64,000 nt of DNA from Molanna angustata. Taxonomy: Eukaryota > Arthropoda > Insecta > Trichoptera > Molannidae. Shown here piece after piece: positions 19,060 to 29,739 of the stretch. The notes under the pieces are model-generated. The model was not told the origin of the DNA, searched no databases, and was given only the letters and a program-made list of their open reading frames with translations. The stretch is taken from contig OY754990.1 of the NCBI GenBank assembly GCA_963576475.1, forward strand, positions 13,695,061-13,759,060. The letters are read 5' to 3'. The translations under genes were made by a program, and so were the position numbers. How positions within the stretch are numbered: position 1 is the stretch's first letter; every line of letters begins with the position of its first letter.

Positions 19060-21840
19060 GATGTGTACTGAGCTTTGGAATATAGCTTGACAAAAATAAA
19101 AAACTTTGGTATAAGTACCTAACTCGAAAATTTCGAAAAAAATTGAAACATTCGGATAACTACGTAAAATAAATTGAAATTTTGGGATAGCTCGACAGAA
19201 TTTTAAACAATGTGATAACTCAAAAATAAATTGAAATTTTGGGATATCTCGACAAAATTTTAAACAATGTGATAACTCAAAAATAAATTGAAATTATGGG
19301 ATAGCTCGACAAAATTTTAAACAATTAGATAACTCAAAAATAAATTGAAATTTTGGGATAGCTCGACAAAATTTTAAACAATGTGATAACTCAAAAATAA
19401 ATTGAAATTTTGGGATAGCTCGACAAAATTTTAAACAATGTGATAACTCAAAAATAAATTGAAATTATGGGATAGCTCGACAAAATTTTAAACAATTAGA
19501 TAACTCAAAAATAAATTGAAATTATGGGATAGCTCGACAAAATTTTAAACAATGTGATAACTCAAAAATAAATTGAAATTATGGGATAGCTCGACAAAAT
19601 TTTAAACAATGTGATAACTCAAAAATAAATTGAAATTATGGGATAGCTCGACAAAATTTTAAACAATTAGATAACTCAAAAATAAATTGAAATTTTGGGA
19701 TAGCTCGACAAAATTTTAAAAAATGTGATAACTCAAAAATAAATTGAAACTTTGGGATAGCACGAAAAAATTTGAATCTATGTGATAACTCAAAAATAAA
19801 TTGAAATTTTGGAATAGCTCGACAAAATTTTAAACAATGTGATAACTCAAAAATAAATTGAAATTTTGGGATAGCTCGACAAAATTTTAAACAATTAGAT
19901 AACTCAAAAATAAATTGAAATTTTGGGATAGCTCGACAAAATTTTAAACAATGTGATAACTCAAAAATAAATTGAAACTTTGGGATAGCACGACAAAAAT
20001 TGAATCTATGTGATAACTCAAAAATAAATTGAAACTTTGGGATAGCACGACAAAATTTGAATCTATGTGATAACTCAAAAATAAATTGAAATTTTGGAAT
20101 AGCTCGACAAAATTTTAAACAATGTGATAACTCAAAAATAAATTGAAATTTTGGGATAGCTCGACAAAATTTTAAACAATTAGATAACTCAAAAATAAAT
20201 TGAAATTATGGGATAGCTCGACAAAATTTTAAACAATGTGATAACTCAAAAATAAATTGAAACTTTGGGATAGCACGACAAAAATTGAATCTATGTGATA
20301 ACTCAAAAATAAATTGAAATTTTGGGATAGCTCGACAAAATTTTAAACAATGTGATAACTCAAAAATAAATTGAAACTTTGGGATAGCACGACAAAATTT
20401 TAGAATATAGCTTGACAAAAATAAAAAACTTTGGTATACCTAACTCGAAAATTTCGAAAAAAATTGAAACATTCGGATAACTACGTAAAATAAATTGAAA
20501 TTTTGGGATAGCTCGACAGAATTTTAAACAATGTGATAACTCAAAAATAAATTGAAATTTTGGGATATCTCGACAAAATTTTAAACAATGTGATAACTCA
20601 AAAATAAATTGAAATTTTGGGATAGCACGACAAATTTTTAAACAATTAGATAACTCAAAAATAAATTGAAATTTTGGGATAGCTCGACAAAATTTTAAAC
20701 AATGTGATAACTCAAAAATAAATTGAAACTTTGGGATAGCACGACAAAATTTGAATCTATGTGATAACTCAAAATAAATTGAAATTTTGGGATAGCTCGA
20801 CAAAATTTTAAACAATGTGATAACTCAAAAATAAATTGAAATTTTGGGATAGCTCGACAAAATTTTAAACAATGTGATAACTCAAAAATAAATTGAAACT
20901 TTGGGATAGCACGACAAAATTTTAGAATATAGCTTGACAAAAATAAAAAACTTTGGTATACCTAACTCGAAAATTTCGAAAAAAATTGAAACATTCGGAT
21001 AACTACGTAAAATAAATTGAAATTTTGGGATAGCTCGACAGAATTTTAAACAATGTGATAACTCAAAAATAAATTGAAATTTTGGGATATCTCGACAAAA
21101 TTTTAAACAATGTGATAACTCAAAAATAAATTGAAATTTTGGGATAGCACGACAAATTTTTAAACAATTAGATAACTCAAAAATAAATTGAAATTTTGGG
21201 ATAGCTCGACAAAATTTTAAACAATGTGATAACTCAAAAATAAATTGAAACTTTGGGATAGCACGACAAAATTTGAATCTATGTGATAACTCAAAATAAA
21301 TTGAAATTTTGGGATAGCTCGACAAAATTTTAAACAATGTGATAACTCAAAAATAAATTGAAATTTTGGGATAGCTCGACAAAATTTTAAACAATGTGAT
21401 AACTCAAAAATAAATTGAAACATTGGGATAGCACGACAAATTTTTAAACAATTAGATAACTCAAAAATAAATTGAAATTTTTCAATTTATTTTTAATTGT
21501 GATAAATTAAAAATAAATTGAAACTTTGGGATAGCACGACAAAATTTGAATCTATGTGATAACTCAAAAATAAATTAAAATTTTGGGATAGGTCTACAAA
21601 ATTTTAAACAATGTGATAACTCAAAAATAAATTGAAATTTTGGGATAGCTCTACAAAATTTGAAACAATGTGATAACTCAAAAATAAATTGAAATTTTGG
21701 GATAGCTCGACAAAATTTTAAACAATGTGATAATTCAAAAATAAATTGAAATTTTGGGATAGCTCGACAAAATTTGAATCTATGTGATAACTCAAAAATA
21801 AATTAAAATTTTGGGATAGCTCGACAAATAGATAATCTGC
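19060..21840. repeat. 57-bp satellite with 522-bp higher-order repeat
   Basis: The monomer combines AAATTGAAATTTTGGGATAG, CTCGACAAAATTTTAAACAA and TGTGATAACTCAAAAAT, about 48 copies. Being 19 codons long, it stays open on the minus strand (repeating FELSHCLKFCRAIPKF). A block starting TAGAATATAGCTTGAC at 20401 recurs at 20923 with matching order of variants, giving a 522-bp higher-order unit present twice plus a diverged start at 19078. It fills the intron between exons 2 and 3. Confidence 0.95.
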
Positions 21841-21895
21841 AATAAAAAAACTTAAAAATTAAGAACACTCTTACAAAATAGATGATTCTATGTTT

Positions 21896-23095
21896 CCCTC
21901 CAAGGTAAAAATAGCCGCTGGAGAAATCGAAAGAATGGCCTCCCACAGGGTAACGTTCTGGCCCCAGTTATGTATAACATTTACACAAATGTCCAACCAA
22001 TACTCCATGACGTAAAGCAATTTATCTATCCTGACGATACGGCAGTTGTGGCACAGGATGATAACTTTGAAAACGTGGAAAATAAACTGTCAAGAGCCCT
22101 GAATGAATTGTCCAAATATTACAACAACAAGCATCTAAAACCTAATCCAGCAAAGACACAACTACATATGTACCTTTCACCTGAGAAATCGGGATGCAAA
22201 CACGAAACTCAACATCACATGGGAGAGAAGGAAACTGGAAAATTGCAAAAACCCAAAGTACCTTGGCGTTGTGTTAGATAGAACACTCACTTTTAATCAA
22301 CACTGTCTAAATACCAAGGAAAAAATTGGCATTCGGAATACAATATTGTCTGAAAGCTCATCAGAACAAAGTGGGGAGCACAACCATCTGTTCTTAGAAC
22401 TTCAGGACTTGCACTTTGCTACTCGGCAGTGGAATATGCGGCTCCAGTCTGGTTCCAATCTTCCCATGCTAGAAACGTAGATGTTGCTTTGAACGAAACC
22501 AACAGACTCATAACGGGATGCCTTAAACCTACTCCTGTGGAAAAAATCCAATTACTAACTGGAATTGCACCACCACGTATAAGAAGAGCCGTAGCTTCTG
22601 AAGAGGAAAATATGAGACAGTAGAATGACTCTCGACATCCGCTATATGGTCACATCGTCCCGCCCTCAAGACTCAAGTCTAGAAACAGTTTTCTCGGAAA
22701 TACAATCGCACTAACCTCAACCACCAGCGAAAAGAGAAGAGTCGAGCTGTGGAAGGAAGGGTTAGGAAGTGAAAACTTCCATGAACCAACAGAGGTACTT
22801 CCAACTGGTCACCGACTACCATATGCAACCTGGAAATCCCTGAATAGACTAAGGACGGGTGTAGGAAGGTGCAAGGTAAACCTGGACAGATGAAGAATGC
22901 TAGAGGATGACCAGGACATGGCGTGCGAATGTTGGGAGACGCAGAACATGTCACACCAGCTGAACTGTCCGCTTATTGAAGGAGGTTGCTCTGAGGAAGA
23001 TCTGTGGCAAGCGAATGAGAATGCTATTATGGCTGCAAATCACTGCAGGGACACAATATAGGTTGATGATCTTGTACACGGAAAGTAAGTATTGC
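21896..23095 (+). pseudogene. Non-LTR retrotransposon RT, degenerate
   Basis: The plus strand, with several frameshifts and stops, reads RWRNRKNGLPQGNVLAPVMY, then FIYPDDTAVVAQ (variant of the YxDD catalytic motif), SKYYNNKHLKPNPAKTQ, AAPVWFQSSHARNVD and RLITGCLKPTPVEKIQLLTG, then WKSLNRLRTGVGRCK and LNCPLIEGGCS. The order is RT palm, thumb, then a C-terminal zinc-like region. A homologous C-terminal fragment lies at 52345-52755. The A in YADD is replaced by P, consistent with a dead copy. Confidence 0.8.
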
Positions 23096-23239
23096 GAATT
23101 CATTACTCCGAAATAGTGTTAGTGAGGATTAAAGAAGGATTGGGAAAAAACAAAGAGAAGAAATCGGGATCAGGTGTTTAGGGATAAACATTTTTTCTTT
23201 AGCTTTTTCTTGAAAATACAAAGCGAGTTAGACAACGGG

Positions 23240-24240
23240 TAGAAAATTAGAAGTTAAAACTAGTTGCATGTAACACATGAGATCCAACTGTCGATGGCGA
23301 TAGTATGCATAATCAAAGAATACGTACCAAACTATAAACAACACAAATTAATAAATATTTGAAGATATTTTATTTTCTATATAAAACATGTAGGTATGTT
23401 TGTCAGGATAGGATAGTATGGAGGTCAGTCTGTTTTTCCTACAAAGAATATGAAAACAGTATGATGGTATGTATGTATGTTTGGAGATTTAATTATCAAA
23501 CTATTAAGTCTTCTTACATATTGTGTATAGGCGACTACCATACAAATTGTATGAAGTGATGTCGTCACTAAATTCAATTTTTATAAAAATTGTTAAAAAA
23601 AAATTGAGATGTGCTAATACAATGTTTATATTTTTTTATATAAAATCAAATTATCTAGTTGGTGTGTTTCGGCTTTTTTCGATATTTTTTTAAAATTTGG
23701 AAATATAGGCAGTTAAACTCATAAATTTTTCATAAAAAAAATATTTTTCTTAATAAAAATGTTTAAGAAACCCTGGAATTTTTTTTGAAAAAACTAATTT
23801 GAGATTTTGTACTTGTCTATCTTTATACCAATTTTCAGCGTTCTAGCTTTTATGGTTTCTGAGATATATGGAAAAATAAAGTAAAAATTCAAAAGTTGAT
23901 AACCCCTGACTCAAACAAAAATTCACAATTCTAAGTATAAAAGTTTTGTAAGCCTATAACTGTTTATATATTCTGAAAATTTGGGCTCTGTAAATTGAGC
24001 GGATCAAAAGTTATAAGGGACGGACGGACCCACACACTACTCCGTTCTACTCCGAATTCTGAGAAAATCCATGTATGGGAACATATATGCTGAGAGGCCT
24101 CTAGTTGGTGTTATTAGCATGCAAAAAGTCCACTACACCATACAAAATTTTCCTTCGTACACGCATCTTGGCTTAATAATGTCGATTCATTAAGAGAATT
24201 GAATTCTCATGAACGAATCGACAGTTGGAAAAGTATTATT
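23240..24240 (-). repeat. Dispersed repeat DR-B, inverted long copy
   Basis: Reverse complement of 58020-59110 over most of its length. It ends at 24181-24222 in a hairpin, GTCGATTC...GAATCGAC around GAGAATT-G-AATTCTC. No ORF recognised. Confidence 0.75.
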
Positions 24241-24540
24241 TCATCGTACTGGAGAGTACAATCTATGCACTTAGGCTATACGTATCATGTTTATATTTTA
24301 AACGTTCACCCCGAAATAAATTCACAGAGGGTGTTATATTACATGTCTCCTTAACTGACAAGAGTAAATATTTACCTGTCAATCGAAAATAAAAGGAAAA
24401 TAATAGAAAATGGGAAGACAAAGAGGTGAAAGTTGACTCCAAAAAGATATGGCCTGACAATATTATAGTTGCAGTCGTGGGAAATTTATGGTACAGGGCA
24501 ATGATATTATATAAAAATAATAGAAACGTTCTCGTCTTCT

Positions 24541-24790
24541 TCTTCTTCGTCAGCCATCTCTCCACTGCTGGATGTAGGCCTCCTCCAATGAACTCCATCT
24601 CTCTCGGTCCTGTGCTTTCCCCAGCCAACCCCTTCCCGCAACCGGAATGATATCGTCCACCCATCTTTTTTGTGGTCGCCCTACCTGTCTTTTATTTTCC
24701 CACGGTCTCCATTTTAGTATTCTGGGTGTCCACCTCTCGGTAGACTGTCTTGCAACATGCTCTGCCCACTGCCACATACACATAGAAACG
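24541..24790 (-). mobile_element. RTE/BovB-like LINE C-terminus
   Basis: Minus-strand ORF 24783-24550 encodes WQWAEHVARQSTERWTPRIL, KRQVGRPQKRWVDDI, GWLGKAQDRERWSSLEE and AYIQQWRDG. This is the typical last part of RTE-clade ORF2. The same family is seen on the plus strand at 39950-40205 and, diverged, at 46556-46825. Confidence 0.8.
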
Positions 24791-25109
24791 TTACTAGTGT
24801 ATAAATTCGGTATGTAAACAAAAAGTAAGTCGCATACCTCACTTGATTCTTATTGCGCTTTAGATACACGCAAGGTGTTGCGTTGCAGTGTTCGGAGGTA
24901 TTGTCATAGTCAAAATACCATCTTGTATGATGAAAACCGGTCTAGAACACTTGGCTGCGGGACACTTAGGTCGGGACACTTGGTTGCGAGTCCATTTGGT
25001 CGCGACGGACACTTGAGTGCGAGCTACAGGAATATTATGACCCGTCTCAGAATAGGTTTTCCTAGTGAGACAAGGAACGAAAAATTTTATTGTATATTCT
25101 ATATTGGTA
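24791..25109. other. Unassigned intron sequence with short G+C repeats
   Basis: 24945-25020 holds four imperfect copies of GGGACACTTGGTTGCGA-like units. No gene seen. Confidence 0.5.
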
Positions 25110-25337
25110 CTGCCTCCCTGACCAGCCAGGATATCCTAGGATGTACACCGATTTTTTAAACCTAACCTACAAAAGTTTGGTAAAAATAGGTTGGTTAGGT
25201 TTGGCTGTAGTTATAATTGCGACTGGCGTGAGCCAGTTGCATTATATATTAAAAAAAGTAACTAAAATATTAAAATAAAATAACTAAATTGGTGTTGGTC
25301 AAATAATTTTTAACCAGCTGGCTGGTCAGGGAGGCAG
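25110..25337. mobile_element. Short TIR element (MITE)
   Basis: Terminal inverted repeats CTGCCTCCCTGACCAGCCAG (25110-25129) and CTGGCTGGTCAGGGAGGCAG (25318-25337) are a perfect 20-bp match. The 228-bp element has no coding capacity. I could not define a convincing target duplication, so the superfamily is open. Confidence 0.75.
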
Positions 25338-25596
25338 CATCTTCTATACTTATGTATAATAAACGCCGGCACTGAAACTAAAAAAAAAAAACAAATTGGC
25401 CGCGTCTCCGTTCGTCTCGGTTGTACACATTTAAGCTAGTCCGATGCGACAGAGATAGAACATCTTCGTGCGTGACGAAGTCTTCCGATATTCGTTCGAC
25501 CTCAGGTGACTTATTCGGACACTGTCGGGTCACTCCGAAGATAATAAATGTTATAAAATCAAAGTAGGTTTTGTAAAGAAATGCTTAAATACTTAC

Positions 25597-25742
25597 TGAG
25601 TGTGATAAGTTGTATTATTGTAACCGGCTCGCATTTCTCCGTGGGTAATATGTATGTTAGTTCACAGGTGTACGTATCTTCGTCTTCCAATCTCACTGGA
25701 TGGATCCTCAGCTCGCTTGGCACAGTTAAAGAAACTTGGATC
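25597..25742 (-). CDS. Ig-receptor exon 2 (Ig1, C-terminal half)
   Basis: 146 nt, phase 2 in and phase 1 out; acceptor ATATTTTTCAG, donor GTAAGT. It encodes IQVSLTVPSELRIHPVRL, then EDEDTYTCELTYILPTE with the second cysteine of Ig1, and ends VTIIQLITL. The EDxxTYxC motif is the classic V-type Ig F strand. The exon-1/exon-2 junction creates an Arg codon (ADR-IQV), typical of the D-strand of V-type domains. Confidence 0.9.
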
Positions 25743-25837
25743 CTGAAAAATATAACAAACAACTTAATTATAAATATAGTTGGTTCTCCTACCCTATCCA
25801 ACAATTAATTACCAATTTTATTTAAGTATACTTTGTA

Positions 25838-25880
25838 TCCTCCTGAGGAAGGGAACTTTGTTCTCGTAACATGTAGAGGA
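25838..25880 (+). ncRNA. Hammerhead-ribozyme-like motif, possibly decayed
   Basis: Helix I TCCTC/GAGGA (25838-25842 with 25876-25880), core CTGAGGA, one extra A, helix II GGGAAC-TTT-GTTCTC, then GTAA in place of GAAA, helix III A-U and C-G with loop AT, putative cleavage A at 25875. The GTAA change would be expected to lower or abolish activity. The stems are complementary and differ in sequence from the other copies. Confidence 0.5.
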
Positions 25881-27180
25881 ATTTTTATTCAATTGAATAA
25901 AAATTATAATTGTAGTAGTGTACACAAAGTTGTGTTTTATTTCATTTATCGATGTCGATGAAATGACCAAATGTTTTATTTCATATGTCGATGAAATAAC
26001 CAATTTAATGACCATACTGATATTTTTGTTGTATCTCAATCTATATTCAAAAAGGGTATTTTAAAATATCACAGATACAGCTCTTAGGACCTGGGTTACG
26101 TTTACAATGAACGCCGAGTGCACTTAGTGACACTCTAAGCCGTTCAGAATAACCGGAAACAGATGCTTCAAAAACGTTTTGTCGCGTTCAGTGTACATAG
26201 TGTACGCTCCAAACGCCCGGGTGAAAAACGTTCTGACGTTTAAAAAAAAAATAATTATGGCCCGGGTTATGAATTTAAAAAAAATATTACCCAACTTTGA
26301 TTGGTCACACTGAAAAAAAAAATTATGATGCCGACCCGGCAAATTGTTGCAAAAGTTGGCGCAATTATTGTTATTTCCACAATAGTATAACAATTACTAT
26401 GTTTTACAATAAAAAAAATAGATATTGCTGGCAAAGCAAAAAATTGGAAGATGGATTAAAAGATCTTATTTAAAAAGGGACCATAATTATTTTTTTTCCG
26501 TCAAAAAAAAAAAGTTTTATTATTATTTTGGATTGCGATCAACAGCTGAGTTATTCAAGATTGTGGAACATAAATTAGAATATCAAAATATTGAAAGTTG
26601 TAAATATGGCACTCGAAAAATCAATCTAAGGCGGAGATTTTCGGGCACTTTGTAAAAGTGGCAATATCTCGAAAACTAAGGCATATATTTTTTTACTGAG
26701 GTCATATTTGCATATTCTGGCTAGTCATGAGTTGGTATAACAGCCCTTAAAAGGAATACGTTGACTTATGGGACACCCTGTATATGCATTCACAAAGGGG
26801 TTAATTTATAAAAATATCATTCAAAAATTTCCAAAAAAAGGTCAGAGATCATTATTTACACCACTGCCCAATTGTTGTCGTTTGGTGAAAATATAACCTA
26901 AAAAGAGACATGTATGATAATGATAAATGATATTTGACATTTAAAACGCCCGATGCTACGTTCATATTGAAACGCCGCTCGAAAGCGTTCAGTGAGATTG
27001 GTGTGAAAAACGTCATAATCTGCAACTTCAGGTAGGTACATCCGGCACTCGACGTCGAGTGTTCTATCTGAACACAGCCCTGGGTATGGCTGGAATGCAC
27101 TTTTAAGGATTATTAAGTATAGACACCTCAATTTCAAATCAAATCCTTCAAATACGTTAAACAGTGTGTTATAATAAAAA
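25881..27180. other. Unassigned AT-rich intron sequence
   Basis: Contains TATCGATGTCGATGAAAT-type direct repeats (25945-26000) and a GGGACACCCTGTATA end at 26770-26784, which resembles mariner-type termini. Two GC-richer stretches (26090-26240, 26930-27080) share AACGTTCTGACG/AAACGTCATAATC-like wording. No coding exon is supported. Confidence 0.45.
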
Positions 27181-27184
27181 TAAG

Positions 27185-27360
27185 TGTTTCTACTAACATT
27201 TCTCTAGTGAATGTTCGTCATACAATTTTAAAATTCAGTATAAATTCCTCTAAAAAAATCATTTAAAATATTCTTTTTTTACAGCATTTTTTAAAAATTA
27301 CTCCACAACTACGTGTAGTAGAGAAACAAATCTTTTATATGCTTAAAGAGTGCATAAAAT
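27185..27360 (+). repeat. Dispersed repeat DR-D, copy
   Basis: Contains CATTTCTCTAGTGAATGTTC, ATACAATTTTAAAATTCAG and GAGAAACAAATCTTTTAT, shared with 12360-12567 and 44455-44620. Confidence 0.6.
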
Positions 27361-27399
27361 AAAAGTGAATGACCGATATTTTTTTTCATATCAAGGAAG

Positions 27400-28835
27400 G
27401 TTTGTTCTTGAAATGCAAAAAATCAACAAATTTTGGGTTTACGATAATTTAAATCACGCATAAACCTTTTTTAATGCACGCGATAGTTACCCTTCTAACA
27501 CGTAATTTCATAATGCATCGGGCGGTTTTAATAGGTATATCATGATTCCCGGACAAATGGCCGTAGCCGATTGGCCGTGGACAATTGGCCGTACGCCCTT
27601 TTTACCGTATGGACAATTTATCGTGAGGACAATTGACCGTGAGGACAGTTGGCCGTGAGGACAATTGGCCGTGGGGACAGTTGGCCGTGAGGACAGTTGA
27701 TCGTACGGACAATTGACCGTGAGGACAATTTATCGTATGGACAATTGACCGTATGGACAATTCACCGTGCGGAAACTATTTTTAGCATCAGAAATTTTTT
27801 TCTTTCTTTTTTCGTTTGAGTTAAATAAATTGCGTGAGTAAAAAAATGTTCGATAATGGCGACGAACCGATTGCCTTATTTTTTTATTTCAAGATACTAG
27901 GAGAAATCCAATATGTCGACAGTGATTAAAACGAAATTTTACAAAATAAGCGGTAATTATGTAGTTCTAATTTGCTATATTTTGAGATATAAGAAGACGT
28001 CTGTTTTTAGACTTCTTCTTGTTCTTTTTTTCATGTTTCGAGATGGATATCGATTTATACTAATAAGAAGGTGTAGATTTCGAAACAATTTAAACTTCTT
28101 TGTTTTCTTTTGAAATGATGAGAAACCAATATGGCGGCCGTGATTTAAGGATGAGTTTTCAAAGTGAATGATTATGTTGGGTTTATCGAGTTTTAATTTG
28201 CTACATTTTGAGATTTAAGAAGACGTCTGTTCTTAAATTAGAACTTTATAATTACCGCTTATTTTGTAAAATTTCGTTTTAATCACTGTCGACATATTGG
28301 ATTTCTCCTAGTATCTTGAAATAAAAAAATAAGTCAATCGGTTCGTCGCCATTATCGAACATTTTTTTATTCACGCAATTTATTTAACTCAAACGAAAAA
28401 AATAAGAAAAAAAATTCTGATGCTAAAAATAGTTTCCTCACGGTGAATTGTCCATACGGTCAATTGTCCATACGATAAATTGTCCTCACGGTCAATTGTC
28501 CGTACGATCAACTGTCCCCACGGCCAAATGTCCTCACGGCCAACTGTCCCCACGGCCAATTGTCCTCACGGCCAATTGTCCTCACGGCCAATTGTCCTCA
28601 CGGCCAATTGTCCTCACGGCCAACTGTCCTCACGGTCAATTGTCCTCACGATAAATTGTCCATACGGTAAAAAGGGCGTACGGCCAATTGTCCACGGCCA
28701 ATCGGCTACGGCCAATTGTCCGGACACGGTATATCATATTTTCAGTCACTAGATTTAGCGTTATACGTTCTCTTAAAACGCCATTCTTGTGAATTCAAAA
28801 TCATACTTTATACTTCGTAATATATGTTTTTTCAA
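27400..28835 (+). repeat. Dispersed repeat DR-F, split by the foldback element
   Basis: The left part 27400-27543 and right part 28728-28835 together match the uninterrupted inverted sequence at 55080-55330: GCAAAAAATCAACAAAT, GATAGTTACCCTT, then TCAGTCACTAGATTTAGCG. The foldback element sits at its TATATCAT site. Confidence 0.75.
27544..28727. mobile_element. Foldback-type element with ~500-bp inverted arms
   Basis: The outer ends, CCCGGACAAATGGCCGTAGC and the inverse of GCTACGGCCAATTGTCCGG, begin long inverted repeats that extend inward through a minisatellite of GGACAATTGGCCGTGA-like 18-20-bp units (27570-27775; inverted 28440-28690). They continue through a unique arm with GTCGACAGTGATTAAAACGA to near 28000/28240. 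The arms differ by several substitutions. Flanking GGTATATCAT occurs on both sides (27534-27543, 28728-28737). No transposase. This architecture matches foldback elements. Confidence 0.85.
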
Positions 28836-28858
28836 CATTCCAAAATTCTTATATTTTG

Positions 28859-28915
28859 TTACGTTTATACGTTACGTTACGTTACGTTACGTTACGTTTT
28901 ACGTTTACGTTACCT
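28859..28915. repeat. (TTACG)n microsatellite
   Basis: About ten GTTAC/TTACG pentanucleotides with small interruptions. Confidence 0.9.
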
Positions 28916-29342
28916 TAATCTATTTTATTCTTTGTAACTTCTCGATCGGAAATAATATGATTACACATATAATATATCAACTTTATGTATAAAATAATAG
29001 TTTTTTTTTCTCTTAATAAATCTATATATGTACATAAAACAAAGTCGGGTTAGTTAGACTATTTATAACTCTAGAACGGCTGGACCAATTGTAATGATCT
29101 CTTATTTGTTGGATTCGTCTTCGCCCCGGATAACATAATAACTATATATAAAAATTTCGGAATAATTAACGGAAAAAAATAAAAATATATAAAAAACATG
29201 TTAATAAACTGTACGCCTGGTAACTATTAAAGACAGCAGCATCACGGAAGGGAATATAGTGACCTCAGTTTTTCTATACAACACTCGAAATGCTAGATGT
29301 GTATTTTCAAACAAAATAATAAATTTTATATTTAAATATTAC
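28916..29342. other. Intron next to exon 1, no gene
   Basis: AT-rich. 29060-29150 contains AACGGCTGGACCAATTG, a phrase also found at 55000-55020 and common in insect interspersed repeats. No gene seen. Confidence 0.45.
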
Positions 29343-29505
29343 CTGTCAGCCATGGGCCCTTCGGGTTTCGCCAGGTTCGCTGCTTCTGCCAGCAAAGCTA
29401 TCCTCTGCCCTGAGCGATACCACTTGACAGAGTGCACCGCCCCGCACTCGGGCGCTATGGAACATCGCAAGAGCGCCTCCGAGTCCACCAGGGCCGACAG
29501 CGAGT
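29343..29505 (-). CDS. Ig-receptor exon 1 of the window (Ig1, N-terminal half)
   Basis: 163 nt, phase 1 in and phase 2 out; acceptor CCGTTTTCAG, donor GTAATA. It encodes SLSALVDSEALLRCSIAPEC with the first cysteine of Ig1, GAVHSVKWYRSGQRIALL with the core tryptophan (VKWY), and ANLAKPEGPMAD. It is much more GC-rich than its surroundings, as expected for a conserved exon. The phase-1 entry means at least one upstream exon, carrying the signal peptide, lies at higher coordinates. I could not identify it with confidence. Confidence 0.88.
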
Positions 29506-29579
29506 CTGAAAACGGACAAAGGTATACCTTTAATTTTCAAAAAAAAAATATTGATACGAGAAGTCAATTAAAAGGCAAA

Positions 29580-29715
29580 ATCGATGAACGTTGCACAAGC
29601 GTTGAGTGATCACGTAAACCAGCCAAAGACAGGTCGTACGCCCTGTAGGTACCTGATTTAATGTTTCTACTATAAATTAATATATATTCCAACTTCTTCT
29701 CTATTGAGATGTTAT
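29580..29715 (+). repeat. Dispersed repeat DR-A, partial copy
   Basis: Contains GTTGCACAAGCGTT, GTGATCACGTAAACCAGCC and CTCTATTGAGATGTTA. It lies directly before the 24-bp minisatellite. Confidence 0.65.
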
Positions 29716-29739
29716 GGAGTAAGAGCCAGCGGGTGCCAG

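Noticed and set aside
20206..21423. Repetitive proteins with FELSHCLKFCRAIPKF units
   Set aside because: Frame-preserving 57-bp satellite without start context, splice evidence or protein-like variation; several units contain stops.
24875..25159. 94-residue plus-strand ORF
   Set aside because: Covers short GGGACACTTGG repeats and part of a MITE; no homology seen.
26898..27137. ORF with TLDVECRMYLPEVADYD on the minus strand
   Set aside because: Looked Ig-like at first, but has no splice borders, no Trp/Cys pattern, and the frame from exon 1 joins exon 2 perfectly without it.
28448..28752. NCPHGQLSSRP repeat protein, also at 36104-36410
   Set aside because: Minisatellite in the foldback arms; present in inverted arms and in several frames.
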